NCBI GenBank assembly: GCA_029891385.1 | Contig: CM057228.1 | Coordinates: 61,606,023 to 61,670,022 of the forward strand | DNA length: 64,000 nucleotides | Origin: Erythroxylum novogranatense | Taxonomy: Eukaryota > Streptophyta > Magnoliopsida > Malpighiales > Erythroxylaceae | Direction: 5' to 3' | Part shown: positions 23,565-34,800 of the stretch, one piece after another | Layout: every line of letters begins with the position of its first letter | Position numbering within the stretch: position 1 is the first letter of the stretch | Notes under the pieces: model-generated | Database searches by the model: none | The model's input: the letters and a program-made list of their open reading frames with translations, nothing else | What the model was told of the DNA's origin: nothing | Program-made: the position numbers and the translations under genes

Positions 23565-26240
23565 TGTAACATCCCGTCACCGATGGGATGGGTACAGTTC
23601 TTTGCATACGTATTTTTGCATGTGCATGCATTATTGAATTTTGTATAATTGGCAATTATTGTATTGGTATTCGTACGTACATACATGTATGACATATTTC
23701 CGGTTTGATTTGGATAATTTGGATTTGGACATGATTAGGACATGTGTGGTAATTAGGTCAAATTAGGCTCGAGAATGGAATTTTAGTTAGAAATGAAAGT
23801 TAGGAAATTGAATTATGAAATTGGAGTATACAATTATGAGTTTTCTATTTTTGAGGATTTATAGGAATTTTTCTAAAATTTTCTGAGTATTAGGTCCGGA
23901 CCGGAAAATTTATCAATGATTGGTTAATTGGATTTCCGGTTCCGAAATTGATTCTCCAATGGCATGGACAGGTTAGAAATTTGATTTGAGAAATTAGGAT
24001 TTAGCTATTGAAATTCGGAAGAAATTAGAATCAGAAACTAACTCGAGGTGGTTCGGATTTGGACTTGTGGCAATTAGAATTGCCAAACAATGCCTTAATC
24101 TTTTAATATATAAGCCCTACCCTTTGAAATTTGCCTTCCACGATTTTCTCCTCTTTGAAAGACCTTTAGCCCTTGATTCTTCTTCTTCATCGTGGATCCT
24201 CCTTAGAGTTGCCGTTATTCCTTCTTGCTAATTTCTTCCTCTTCCATTCTTGAATCTATCCTTGAGTTTGGTGTGGGAAAAGTTAGAGATAGGTCTTGCA
24301 TGGGTGTGTGAGTTAGAGTTTGGTGTGATATTTGAAGATTTGAGGTTATTAATCAAGTAAGTTACTTCTTTCTTGCCTTATATAGTTTGATTGGTTGATT
24401 TATAGAGTTATTTGGATGATTTAGCATGAATATTCAAAGTTGTGGCATGTAGGGTTTCCGATGATTATTTTTGTTGATTTTGATTTGGGTATTTATGGAA
24501 TAATGGTGGATTTGTGGATTTAAGGGTAGGAATAAGTTGTGTTAAGTGTAGAATGTTTATTTGGAGTGTTTAGAATGGATTTGTAGGGATTTATATCAGA
24601 AGATTTGAGAAATTTCTGGGTTTCGGACGAAAATCTGAGTTCGCACGTCGCGACGTGTGATGAACACGCCGCGGCGAGCCACCTCTCCTTGCATGTCGCG
24701 ACGAATAAATGAAAATTAGTCGCGACGAGCAGAGTTCTGGCGTGCGTTGGGACGAGGGGACGTGTACGTCGCGACGAGTGGATTTCGTCTGTACGTCGCG
24801 ACGAACAAAAGATTCCACGCCGCGACGAGGAGCTAGACGTCGCGACGAGGACGTCTATTTTGGGCCAAATAGTGATTCTTTTAATTTGAGAATTTTGAGG
24901 TTAAAATGGGTCTAGTCAGAAATGATTGGGAGTCTAGTGAATTGACTTATGGTATTAGGAATTGCTATGGATTAGAGTAAAAATGTGGAATCGAGAAGAT
25001 TCGGGAATAGGGTCAGAATATCATAACATGTATAGTACGTACATTAATCGATACATATGCATCATTGAGCATTGGAATTGATACAATTAGTAATGTTATT
25101 ATGTTTTGATTGTTATAGAGGTGCCAGTAGACCGCCGATTGTCCGACGTAGGCGAGACTTCCCGGCAGTAGCTCGGAAGTTCTAAGGTGAGTAACCTAGT
25201 TGGTTTCTCAACCTATATGTGTTTAAATTCTGTGCAATTACGCCATGTGGAGTTAAGGATGGATTTTATGTGTTTGTTTTGATTGATTTCGGACCACAGG
25301 TGTTCGAAATATTTGGACTGTGATATAAAAGTGTTAATTGTGTATAAATTGTTCAAAATTGGTTTCAAATGGTGAGAATTAGGTATATGAAGTGTTAGTG
25401 TGATGCATGTATTGTAATTGGACATGTGCATACATGCATAAAAGTATGATCAGATAAAGGCAGTTGTGACCGGTGCAACCACCGTATCCAGAGCTTTAAG
25501 TTCAACACACAGGGCTTCGTGACCAACGATTTTCAGAGCTTTATGCTCAATGTATTAGGGCTTTTGAGCCCAATGTTTGTAGAGCCAATGGCTCAACGTA
25601 TATGAGCTCAAGCGCACGGTCACAACAACGAAAGAAAATGAAAGAGTCACATGCACATTGCATATATAAATGTTCAAATATGAATTGTGTGAAAGGCATA
25701 TCGCCTTATAAATGTGAAATTGACTGCATGTGACTTCTTGGTTGTGATATATGTACGATATTGTGTCATTGTGTGGATATGCATGAGTTGGGTGGACCAT
25801 CAATGATGGTTTCTCACTGAGTTCGCAAACTCACCCAACATTGCATTTATTTTTCAGTACAACTATAGTTTGACTCCTAGCTCCAGTCCGTGAGACTTTT
25901 CCTGCTGTGTGTGTGTCGGCGAGAGGAGCATGGCCCACAGGTCGGTCAGTTGGGGATCTTTTGGGATATTTTGTGGATGACTTATCTAGGAGTTGTGTTA
26001 GTTCTTTTGGGCTTGTACAGTTATATACATATGACTGATGATGTACTTATGGTTTTAAGAAATAAAATGAGAAGTTCTGTTGGGTTTTAAAAATTAGTGA
26101 ATGTTATATTACTGCTTTATTATATTGATGCCATGAGGTTTATAGAAATGATCGAATCGTAGTGCACCCTCGTCGTAGGTTATGCATCGGTACGACCTAC
26201 GGGCGTCCCGGTGTATACTCTACGGTGAGGGGGCGCTACA
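23565..26240 (+). repeat. gypsy-C 3' LTR (2676 bp)
   Basis: Starts TGTAACATCCCG and ends GGCGCTACA next to gypsy-B gag. It retains several intact CGTCGCGACG palindromes (24646-24852) that are mutated in the 5' LTR. Its last 60 nt happen to be open in frame with gypsy-B gag downstream. Confidence 0.93.
24646..24852. repeat. CGTCGCGACG array, gypsy-C 3' LTR
   Basis: Exact palindromes occur from 24646 (cgtcgcgacg) with further cgtcgcgacg, tgtcgcgacg, agtcgcgacg and cgccgcgacg units to about 24850, separated by 15-30 bp spacers such as agcagagttctgg. The flanking sequence matches 17251-17501 of the 5' LTR. Confidence 0.92.
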
Positions 26241-27330
26241 GTTGTCTTGTATTACTGCAGAGTTGAAGAACTTGAATGTGCATCGCCCATCATCTTCTAC
26301 GGATATTACTGCACCCAGTTGTGACAATTGTGGGTCGGTGATGCACATATCAAGTGTATGCCCTAAAAGATACGAAGAGGTGTCAGCAGTGTATCCAGGG
26401 GGAGTCAATCAGAAGTGGGATCCATACTCCAACACATACAATGAAGGATGGAAGTCTAATCCTAGATTTAGTTGGAGGAATGAGGAGAACAGGGCTCAAA
26501 ACAGATTTTCACAAGGGGGAGGAGCTGGTACTTCCACTAGCCAGTTCCCAAATCAACAGCAAGCCCTCATGGTCCCACCAAAGGAAGATACCAACCAGTT
26601 GCTTCACAGTATGATGACTCTGATGAAGGAAGAGAGGGATTTTAATGCTAAACAGTTTAATGCTATTGCTTCTCTTATTCAACAGGATTCCTCAAAGACT
26701 GCTGCTAGATTCAATGCCTTGGAGAAGAGAATAGAACAATGGGAGACCAAGGCGAAGAACATAAATTCATATGTCACTCAGTTGTCCAACAACATGAGTG
26801 AAAGTCAAGCAAAAAGCAGCGGGACTATTCCTTCTAATACTGTGATGAATCCGAAGAGTCTGAATGCAATTGCCCTCAGAAGTGGGAAGCAAGTAAGGTT
26901 TAACCCTCAAGTTGATGAAGAGGCATGTGATGAAGATGCTGAGAGTGCAGAAGTACCTCCACCCAAGGAAAAGAGTAAGGAATCAGAAAGTGTGAGGGAA
27001 GAAGAGCTTTTGAAAGAGAAAAAGCATGCTTCAAGAAACAAGGGAACTACTTCAGAGAGTTCCAATGATCAAGCTGAAAATGGAGAATCGAGCAAGCAAG
27101 CCAACAAAGGTAAGGAGGTAAGTATTCAAGACCTTCCTTTTTCAAACTCATATTTGATGAGCAAGCGCATAAATGAGAGTAAACATGAAAAAGAAATCAT
27201 TGACTTGTTTGGGAAAGTAGAAGTCAATGTGCCTTTGCTTGATTTGGTGAAGAGAGTTCCGGCCTATGCAAAATATTTGAAGGACTTATGCACTAACAAG
27301 AGAAAGTTTAGGCCAAATGAGAGAGTGTAA
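26241..27330 (+). pseudogene. gypsy-B gag, C-terminal part
   Basis: Resumes the gag frame interrupted at 16181. A CCHC knuckle is visible (CDNCGSVMHISSVC), then a Gln/Asn-rich linker, a region of likely coiled coil (RFNALEKRIEQWETK), the Athila-lineage motif NAIALRSGKQ, and a long acidic/lysine-rich linker. A TAA at 27328-27330 ends it just before protease. Apart from that stop, about 360 codons are open. Confidence 0.87.
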
Positions 27331-27693
27331 GTGAGCTCCAATGTGTCCGCCTTGTTCAAATCGCAAATACCTGTCAAGTGTCAAGACCCTAGATCTTTCA
27401 CCATCCCTTGCATCTTAGGGAAAGTGACTATAGGTAGAGCTTTGCTAGATCTAGGGGCAGCGATAAATGTGATGCCTAAGTCAGTTTATGAGGCTTTAGG
27501 AGTGAAGAGTATGAAGCCTACATTTGTTGTCCTCCAGTTGGCTGATAGATCATTTAGGCATCCAGTGGGTATCATTGAGGACATCTTGGTCCAGGTTAAG
27601 GGTTTAGTATTTCCTGCTAATTTTTATGTGCTTGATATGTCTTCTGAAGTTGTGCAGGATACTTCCTTAATTCTTGGGCGACCCTTTTTGTGA
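27331..27693 (+). pseudogene. gypsy-B aspartic protease
   Basis: Motifs FTIPCILGKVTIG, LLDLGAAINVMPKSVY and LQLADRSFRHPVGIIEDI are those of Athila-type protease, where D-L-G replaces D-S/T-G; this variant is known in the lineage and not by itself a defect. The domain ends SLILGRPFL and a TGA follows. Upstream and downstream stops isolate it from gag and RT. Confidence 0.88.
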
Positions 27694-27705
27694 ACAGCAG
27701 GAACA

Positions 27706-28780
27706 ATGATATGCATGAAGGAAGGTAAGATCACTATGGAGGTAGGTGACCAACAGGTGAGCTTTAATATGTATGAGGCAATGAAGCACCCACATGAGGA
27801 TTATTCACTTTTGGGTGTGAACATGATTGACTTAGCTGAGGGAAATGCTTGCCAAAAACATGAGTCACAAAAAGATTCTTTGGATACTGGATTACATTCA
27901 CTTGATCTTGGAAAAAGGTTTTCTGTCCATGTTTCAGGGAAGCAGGAGGTATTAGCCACGACCACCTACAAGGAGCCAAACTTAACGCCAGAAGAAAAAG
28001 GGAGTGATCTCTTTTCTCTTGAACTTCATAAATTGACTCCTTCTGTTGTGAAACCTCCTGAGCTTGAGCTCAAACCCCTTCCTTCAACCTTAAAGTATGC
28101 CTATCTTGAGTCTAAATTACCTGTAACAATTGCTAGTACCTTATCCGACATTGAGGAAGAGAGACTCATGAATGTTTTGAGGAAGCACAAGAGAGCAATA
28201 GGGTGGACTCCAGCAGATATACCCAGCATTAGCCCAGCCATTTGCACACACCGGATCTTATTGAGTGAGGGGTCAAAATTGGTGAGGCAACCTCAAAGAA
28301 GGCTTAACCCGCTTATCTTAGATGTTGTGAAGAAGGAAATCACAAAGTTGTTGAGTGCGGGGATAATATATCCCATTTCTGATAGTGAGTGGGTTAGTCC
28401 AATTCATGTAGTGCCTAAAAAGAGTGGAATAACAGTGGTAAAAAATGATAGGGATGAGTTTATTCCTACTAGAGTGCAAAATTCGTGGCGTGTGTGTATA
28501 GATTATAGAAGATTAAATGATGCCACCAGAAAAGACCATTTCCCTCTTCCCTTTATTGATCAAATGCTTGAAAGGCTTGCGGGCAAATCACATTATTGTT
28601 TCTTGGATGGTTTTTCTGGATATTTTCAGGTACCCATTGCACCGGAGGACCAGGAAAAAACCACATTTACATGCCCTTTTGGCACCTTCGCATATCGAAG
28701 GATGCCTTTTGGTTTAATGTAATGCCCGTGAACTTTCGGCGTTGTGTGATGGCTGTTTTACGTGAATTTTAGAGGAATGT
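27706..28780 (+). pseudogene. gypsy-B reverse transcriptase, N-terminal half
   Basis: An acidic linker is followed by RT: GIIYPISDSEWVSPIHVVPKK, VCIDYRRLNDATRKDHFPLPFIDQ, FLDGFSGYFQVPI and RRMPFGL. A stop and about 60 bp of altered sequence (28720-28780) fall between MPFGL and the catalytic YxDD-equivalent. So the palm is broken at its core. The match to Athila RT is clear. Confidence 0.88.
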
Positions 28781-29731
28781 ATGGAAGTATTCATGGATGA
28801 TTTCACAGTCTATGGTGATTCTTTTGATGCTTGTTTGTCCAGCCTTGCAAGAGTTTTACAAAGATGTATTGAAAAGAATTTGATTTTGAACTTTGAGAAA
28901 TGTCATTTCATGGTCAGTGAAGGTATCGTGCTTGGTCATTTAATTTCTAGCAAGGGGATTGAAGTGGATAAAGCTAAGATTGATGTTTTATCTTCTTTGC
29001 CTTACCCTACTTGTATTTGTGACATACATTCATTTTTGGGTCATGCAGGATTTTACAGGCGCTTCATAAAGGATTTCAGGAAAATTGCGTTACCTCTCTC
29101 CAAACTTTTACAAAAAGATGAAAAATTTGAATTTGATGATTTTTGCAAGAGTTCCTTCAACATGCTGAAATCAAAACTCATTTCTCCACCTATTCTAGTT
29201 TCTCCTGATTGGAATTTATCTTTTGAGCTTTCATGTGATGCATCTAATTGTGCTGTAGGGGCTATGCTGGGTCAACAGGAGGAGAGGTTACCAAGAGTTA
29301 TTGCATACGCCGCGAAGACACTGGATCTAGCTCAGATCAACTATACAACAACTGAAAAAGAGCCGCATTTGCGATGGTTTTGCTTTGGAAAAATTTAGGC
29401 AATATCATTGAACTCACATGTTACCATTTTTACTGATCATGCAGCTGTTCGGTATCTCCTCAAGAAACCACAATCCAAGCTGAGGTTGATACGGTGGGCA
29501 TTGTTGCTCCAAGAATTTGATATCGAGATAAAGGATCATGCGGGAGTAGCAAACCACATGGCCGATCATTTGAGCAGGCTACCAAACGACACACAGGGAG
29601 TGGATTTTTCTAACCTTACCTGTGATTCATTTCCTAATTCGGTCCTATGTGTTTCAATTATTAAAGAACCTTGGTATGCACATATTGTTAACTACTTAAT
29701 GTCTGGACTCACTCCTCCTTTTATGTCTTAG
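28781..29731 (+). pseudogene. gypsy-B reverse transcriptase C-terminal half and RNase H
   Basis: Begins at EVFMDDFTVYGDSF (the catalytic M-D-D motif), continues with LVLGHLISSKGIEVDKAKI-like thumb sequence, LGHAGFYRRFIKDF, and RNase H pieces (LSCDASNCAVGAMLGQ, YAAKTLDLAQINYTTTEKE). A frameshift and stop near 29395 precede TIFTDHAAVRYLL and DHLSRLP. All expected subdomains are present but in two frames. Confidence 0.88.
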
Positions 29732-29749
29732 GCACAGGCTCAGAAGCTT

Positions 29750-30909
29750 AAGAGTGAAGCTCGACATTACATTTGGGATGCCCCTCATCTGTGGAGAATG
29801 TGCAGTGACCAAGTAATCAGAAATTGTGTCCCTCATGAAGAGTACGATGATATAATTTCGGCTTGTCATTCAATGGTTTGTGGTGGGCATTTCAATGCAA
29901 GGAAAACATCTAGGAAAATTCTCGAGTCTGGTTTCTATTGGCCTACCCTTTTTAAGGATTCATTTAACTTTTTTCGGTCATGTGATAAATGTCAACGTTT
30001 CGGAGGATTAGGAAAATGACATGAAATGCCACAACAACCTCTCTTATTTTGTGAAATCTTTGATGTTTGGGGAATTGATTTCATGGGCCCATTTCCTCCA
30101 TCTTTTGGATTTGTGTATATCCTTTTAGCTGTGGATTATGTGTCAAAATGGATAGAAAAGATGATGCTCAAGCTGTGTCTAAGTTTCTTAAGTCCAACAT
30201 TTTTTGTCGATTTGGTATACTAAGAGCTGTGGTGAGTGATAGGGGAACCCATTTTTGTAATAGAGTCATTGATAACTTATTTTTGAAATTTGGGGTCACT
30301 CACAAAGTCTCCACTGCATATCACCCACAAACCAATGGACAAGTCGAAGTTTCCAACAGAGAGGTGAAGCACATTTTGGAGAAAATAGTAAAGCCATCCA
30401 AGAAGGATTGGAGCCTTCGTCTCGAGGAAGCACTATGGGCATATCGGACTGCTTATAAATCCCCTATAGGTATGTCCCCTTACCGTTTGATTTATGGAAA
30501 GGCTTGCCATTTACCTGTGGAATTGGAGCATAAAGCATATTGGGCAATCAAACAATGCAATATGGACTTGGAATCTTTCGGAATAGAGAGGAAGTTGCAA
30601 CTTCAAGAGCTCGAGGAATTAAGGTTGGAAGCATATGAGCATGCACGACTCTACAAAGAAAAAGCAAAATTGATGCATGACAAACTCATTCGGCGGAAAA
30701 GTTTCAAAGAAGGAAACAAAGTCCTATTATTCAAAGCTCGTTTCACTTTTAAACATGGGACTTTCAATACTCGTTGGGAGGGACCGTATTTGGTCACGAA
30801 GGTGCACAACTTTGGGATGGTAGAGCTTTTACTTGAAGGAAAGGGAACAAAAATCAAGGTGAATGTCCATCTCTTGAAGCTCTATTATGAGAACCAAAAA
30901 TTGCCGTAA
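29750..30909 (+). pseudogene. gypsy-B integrase
   Basis: The zinc-binding HHCC region (ACHSMVCGGHFNARKTSRKI; CDKCQRFG) is followed by the core: [13 protein letters not shown] (first D), VVSDRGTHF (second D) and [16 protein letters not shown] (E). A frameshift near 30150-30220 separates the first and second acidic residues. The C-terminal domain ([18 protein letters not shown]) reads through to a TAA at 30909. The last 253 codons are uninterrupted. Confidence 0.9.
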
Positions 30910-31117
30910 ATATCAGGTTTTTCGTCTCCTTCACTTGTTTCTTTACTTTTAGCACTTCGCATTTACTATTTGTCTTCACAAGTTTGGAGGAGAGCCATTT
31001 AGATAAATAGCTTCTTTTGTTTTCCTTTCATTTTCCAATAATACTTTCTTAGTCCCTTCATGAACTTCTATGCATTTGAGCTTCATCTACATTTTCATTG
31101 AGGACAATGTGTTCTTT

Positions 31118-31130
31118 AAGTGTGGGGGAG
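31118..31130 (+). other. Internal polypurine tract copy of gypsy-B
   Basis: AAGTGTGGGGGAG repeats the sequence found just before the 3' LTR (32510-32520). Athila-type elements often carry such a second copy after integrase. Confidence 0.6.
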
Positions 31131-31258
31131 CTGTTTCCCCATTTATCTTTCATATTGGATGACTATTGACATTATGATTATGAATTGCTGGCTAATTGGT
31201 GCATTCTGTCGATAAACTTGGTGAATTTTACACTTTTCTGTCATTCTGCATCTCTTTG

Positions 31259-31382
31259 CCGCGACGAGCGATCACACGTCGCGGCGAAGCTATTCTTCCG
31301 AGTGCGTATAGGTTGCGACGTCACCATAGCATACGTCGCGACGTCCGCACGTCTCGACGTCTGCTTCTGCACGCCGTGACGT
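31259..31382. repeat. CG-palindrome cluster in gypsy-B 3' region
   Basis: About six to seven units: gccgcgacgag, cgtcgcggcg, gttgcgacgtc, cgtcgcgacgtc, cgtctcgacgtc and cgccgtgacgtc. Spacing is irregular. The motif is the one in the LTRs of the same element, now in the internal 3' region. Confidence 0.88.
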
Positions 31383-32509
31383 CACATGTAAGCATGAATG
31401 ACTTTTGCCTAATTCTTCCATTCAATCAAACACTTTCTGCACTGGATTTTTGTGGCTGTTGTCTTCAAAGTTTTTACTAGTTTCAAAATGATGCATGAGT
31501 TTTTGAAAACACCTCCCATTCTTTTAATGATAGTTGGAATTGGCAAAATTTTGCTCTTCATGTTTTCAAAACACAGTGAATGGAAGCATGCTAACAAAGT
31601 AGCATTTTAAGTTTTTGAGACTTGAGATTGTTCATAGAGATAATACCCTTGTTGGAAGGATATTTGAGCCAAAAATTTTCTTTTATCTTTGTGTGCGTCT
31701 GCTTATTTCATTCTTCTCTAGAACTTGTTTTAATTCTTACTTGAGGCTTAATGGACTAGATTTTTGTTGATGTGATAGAGGCGTTCCTTCCTCAACCCAT
31801 TTTCCTAAACACAGTCCCTTACATATTTATCCCTTGTTAGCCCTTTGAGCCCTCTTGTTATGAGCATTTGCATTCATATTTTTTTTATGGTGTCATTAGT
31901 TATTTTGCTTCTGTTAAAAAAAAAGTTTCAAAAAGGGGGACAGAAAGTGTTTTTCAAAAAAAGAAAAGAAAAGAAGATCAATAACAATTTATGCAGTATA
32001 TATTGCATAATAATAAATAATAATAATAATAAAAAAGCATTCTATTTATGCATACATTTAGTTTCAGAAAACTATTGACATCAGTTCCTTGTTTAGTGCA
32101 TGTGCTCATATTTTCTTTCTTTCACTTCATCCATTCATTTAGCCTACCATACATTACAACCCTAAAAGTCCTCTTGATCTTCAAAATGATAGTTTTTGTG
32201 GTGGAGAAATAGAATTGACACAAGCCTATGGTAGGAGATGGATTAAGCAGACTGAGAGCAAAAATATCCCTAGACACAAGTGAGATGAGCATATACACTA
32301 TATCCCGAGTGATTCTCTTTTCTTCAATCTCTTGTACTTGAATTCTTTCAATGTTTTTTTTATTAGCACTCTTTCACTTTATTGTGATTTATTTATGAGG
32401 AAGTGAATTGCGTCAATTTCCTTTTATTGTTTTGAGCATGGCAGATATTTTCTTTCCCTCTTGTATTCTTTTTGACTCTTGTAAACTTTGTCCAGGAGTA
32501 CAAAGGTCT

Positions 32510-32520
32510 AAGTGTGGGGG
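32510..32520 (+). other. gypsy-B terminal polypurine tract
   Basis: AAGTGTGGGGG lies four bases before the 3' LTR start (32525), the normal plus-strand primer position. Confidence 0.8.
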
Positions 32521-32524
32521 AATT

Positions 32525-34043
32525 TGATTGAGCCAAGTTTACATTATAAATTGACTACATTTTCATAGCTGCTTATGCATTTGTTCACTTCTAATTGATG
32601 ATTTTTGTGCTTAAATTGGTTCCTCATACCGATCTCTTTTAATTCACAATTTGTCATTAAATTGCCATGATTTGATACTACTTTCTCTATAATTTTCAAG
32701 AGGACAATTGATACTGCAAATTGTTATTTTTATTGCAGGAGCAAAGGAGTCAACACATCAGGAAGTCAATAGTCATGAGGTCAATCCGCACGTCGCGATG
32801 AATATTAATCCGCACGTTGCGATGAGCAAATCATTTCCACACGTCGTGGCGAATATTAATTCGTACGTCGCGACGAGCAAGCAATTCCACACGTCGCGGC
32901 GAATATTTATTCACACGTCGCGACGTACGAGCGGATATCCGACCTGAAATGGAAAGTTTGTCTCACTGCTCTGACCCGACCCACATCCGTTATATATAAA
33001 CTTTGTTATTTTTAGGTCAGAAGAAGATGGGAGAGACTTGGGATAATTGGAGACTTGAATACGCATACACGGAGAGACGTCTGGAGGTAGCAGGAAGACT
33101 ACACACTACTCCACATCATTTTCCGTTTCCATCATCATCGACCATCGCCATCATTATCGTCACCGTCAGTATCTTCTGCTAATATGAGTATCGCTCAATC
33201 TCCGATGAGTCGAGGGACGGTCCGAGCTATCGTAGCTAAGTCACATTTCCTCTTGAAGATGTAGCAATGACTTGAGTTCACCAGAAGCTTCAAAGGGGAG
33301 TAATCATATAGTGTCTGAGGTTTAGTTGTATTTGTGTAAACTCTGAGTTAGAGATTGCATTTGTATGGCTAGATTAGCATGGTTAACAGTTTAACCGTGT
33401 GTTGAACACTATGTTGCGATTTGGACAAAGTGATTTGTAGAACTTTTGATGCTTAATATATGAAGTCTCATATATGTCATTCGGATATTGCATTTACTCT
33501 TTTAATCTGCCTAGTTGTGTTTGATTTAGATGGTTGTGTTTTTATCCGATTGACCAATTGCATTTACTTGTCCATTTTTCACACTAAGGTTTTTAACAAA
33601 GATTTAAATAATGGAGTTCATTAATTAAATCTTTGGACCTAAAGAGTCCTTTAGGGTTGATCTTTCGAAACTTAGTGGATTCTATCCCCGAAAATTCATT
33701 TTTGAACTGTGATAGCCTGTGCCCACTTTCAAGAGGATTTATTATCATTTGCTCATTACCGAAAATTTCAAGTTCATTTATTCTATCAAAAATTCAAAAC
33801 ATTCTTTTATACTTTTTCTCCAATTTTAATCACTTTTATCAGTTTCGATCAAAATATCAAACCCTCATTTTATCAACTTTGATTGCAATTTTTGACATTT
33901 AGGCTAGCTTAGACCTTTTTCGCTTGGTTCCAATTAAGTGAGACGACCCGAGGATTGCAACCTATACCGCAATCTTGGAACTTATTATATTTGACCAGTT
34001 TCCAAGGATCGATCGTAAGATCGAATCGACAGAGCTGTGATCA
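32525..34043 (+). repeat. gypsy-B 3' LTR (1519 bp)
   Basis: Counterpart of 13345-14861, starting TGATTGAGCC and ending GTGATCA. It holds the six-unit CG-palindrome array (32791-32925) and the same TATATATAAAC. The next base resumes CACTA TNP2 sequence. Confidence 0.92.
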
Positions 34044-34376
34044 TCCATCCTCAACGTCATTCTCATTTAAATTCATAGACGTAGGTTCTTAAATTCTCCT
34101 TGAGGTGCTAGCAACCAAGGGTTCCCCATGTTGGGTCCACTGGAAATAGTTCGGAAAAAACCCTTTTCTTAACAAATGCAACTGAACTTCATCAATAAAT
34201 AGTAAACATTTGTGCTTACACTTTTTACATGGACATCTGATCTTTGACCCATCCATATATACAGGTTGCGAACATGCATAATGAATGAACGCATCAACTC
34301 CCTCAACAAATTCAGGATTAATGAAACCATCGGCGGTTAAACGTCTATACATCCAAGATCTATCGCTGAAACTCAT
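34044..34376 (-). pseudogene. CACTA TNP2 first coding exon (Transposase-associated domain)
   Basis: From an ATG at 34376 the minus strand reads MSFSDRSWMYRR, then FINPEFVEGVDAFIHYACS, IRCPCKKCKH and a later FPNYFQWTQHGE. This is the Transposase-associated domain found at the N-terminus of plant TNP2 proteins, with a Cys/His cluster likely to bind zinc. An AG acceptor lies just upstream, matching the leader-exon donor at 48809. One TAA interrupts the frame near 34090. The frame then continues over the gypsy-B target site to 13344. Confidence 0.88.
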
Positions 34377-34800
34377 AACTGGAGAACTGTTATTCTACAA
34401 GATCGAATCCAAAGTTAGGCATCTATGTTAGCCATATATCTAGAAACCAAATCATTACAGACATGTGTTATAACATCAAGCTTTAATGTTTCATGTCGGA
34501 GCTAAGCTACTGGAATATTTATACTGTGAACACAACATATATGATAGTAGACATATATGTAATCACATTGTGGTTGACCACAATGTGATATTCAATGGAT
34601 ATTAAATATCATACTATTGCCAAAGTACTATTCATACAAGATTGAATGATATTTTAAAAACCTATTCTAATAAATTAATCCTTCATATACAATTTCACAA
34701 AAGCATATCAAATTATGTCCATATTACAGGTTAAGAGATATTCATTGTACACAGCATCCATCCAATTATGGCTTTAATTGATTCTTGTCAATGCAACAAG
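34377..34800 (-). other. CACTA first intron sequence, no feature seen
   Basis: AT-rich DNA between the TNP2 first coding exon and the 493-bp repeat array. By the splice sites it is part of the large intron following the leader exon. No ORF or structured element seen. Confidence 0.5.

Larger units (their letters stand above)
16182..26240 (+). mobile_element. gypsy-C: Tekay/Del-like chromovirus nested in gypsy-B gag
   Basis: LTRs at 16182-18882 and 23565-26240 start TGTAACATCCCGTCACC and end GGCGCTACA. The flanking direct repeat is GTTGTCT (16175-16181 and 26241-26247), longer than the usual 5 bp. Internal order is gag, protease, RT, RNase H, integrase, chromodomain, on the plus strand. Removing it restores the gypsy-B gag frame (…TSQLSCITAEL…). 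The chromodomain-like end (QLRSRVIPLVKVLW) supports Tekay/Del. At least seven in-frame stops make it defective. Confidence 0.93.
30910..32524 (+). other. gypsy-B 3' non-coding region, no env-like ORF
   Basis: About 1.6 kb without a credible coding region. It contains a first polypurine tract (AAGTGTGGGGGAG, 31118-31130), the CG-palindrome cluster at 31259-31382, purine- and AAT-rich low-complexity DNA (31905-32035), and the terminal polypurine tract at 32510-32520. Some Athila elements have an envelope-like ORF in this place; none is visible here. Confidence 0.7.
13345..34043 (+). mobile_element. gypsy-B: Athila-like Ty3/gypsy element, interrupted by gypsy-C
   Basis: Two LTRs (13345-14861, 32525-34043) begin TGATTGAGCC and end at GATCA. 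A tRNA-Asp-like primer-binding site follows the 5' LTR. Gag, protease, RT, RNase H and integrase appear in gypsy order. The protease has D-L-G (DLGAAINVMP) and gag has NAIALRSGK, both typical of the Athila lineage. Flanks are ACCAT (13340-13344) and TCCAT (34044-34048), a target duplication with one mismatch; removing the element rejoins the TNP2 frame. Without gypsy-C it is about 10.6 kb. There is no env-like ORF. Confidence 0.9.

Noticed and set aside
30910..32524. Envelope-like gene after gypsy-B integrase
   Set aside because: No ORF of useful length, signal peptide or membrane segment is visible; the longest frames are short and cross low-complexity DNA.
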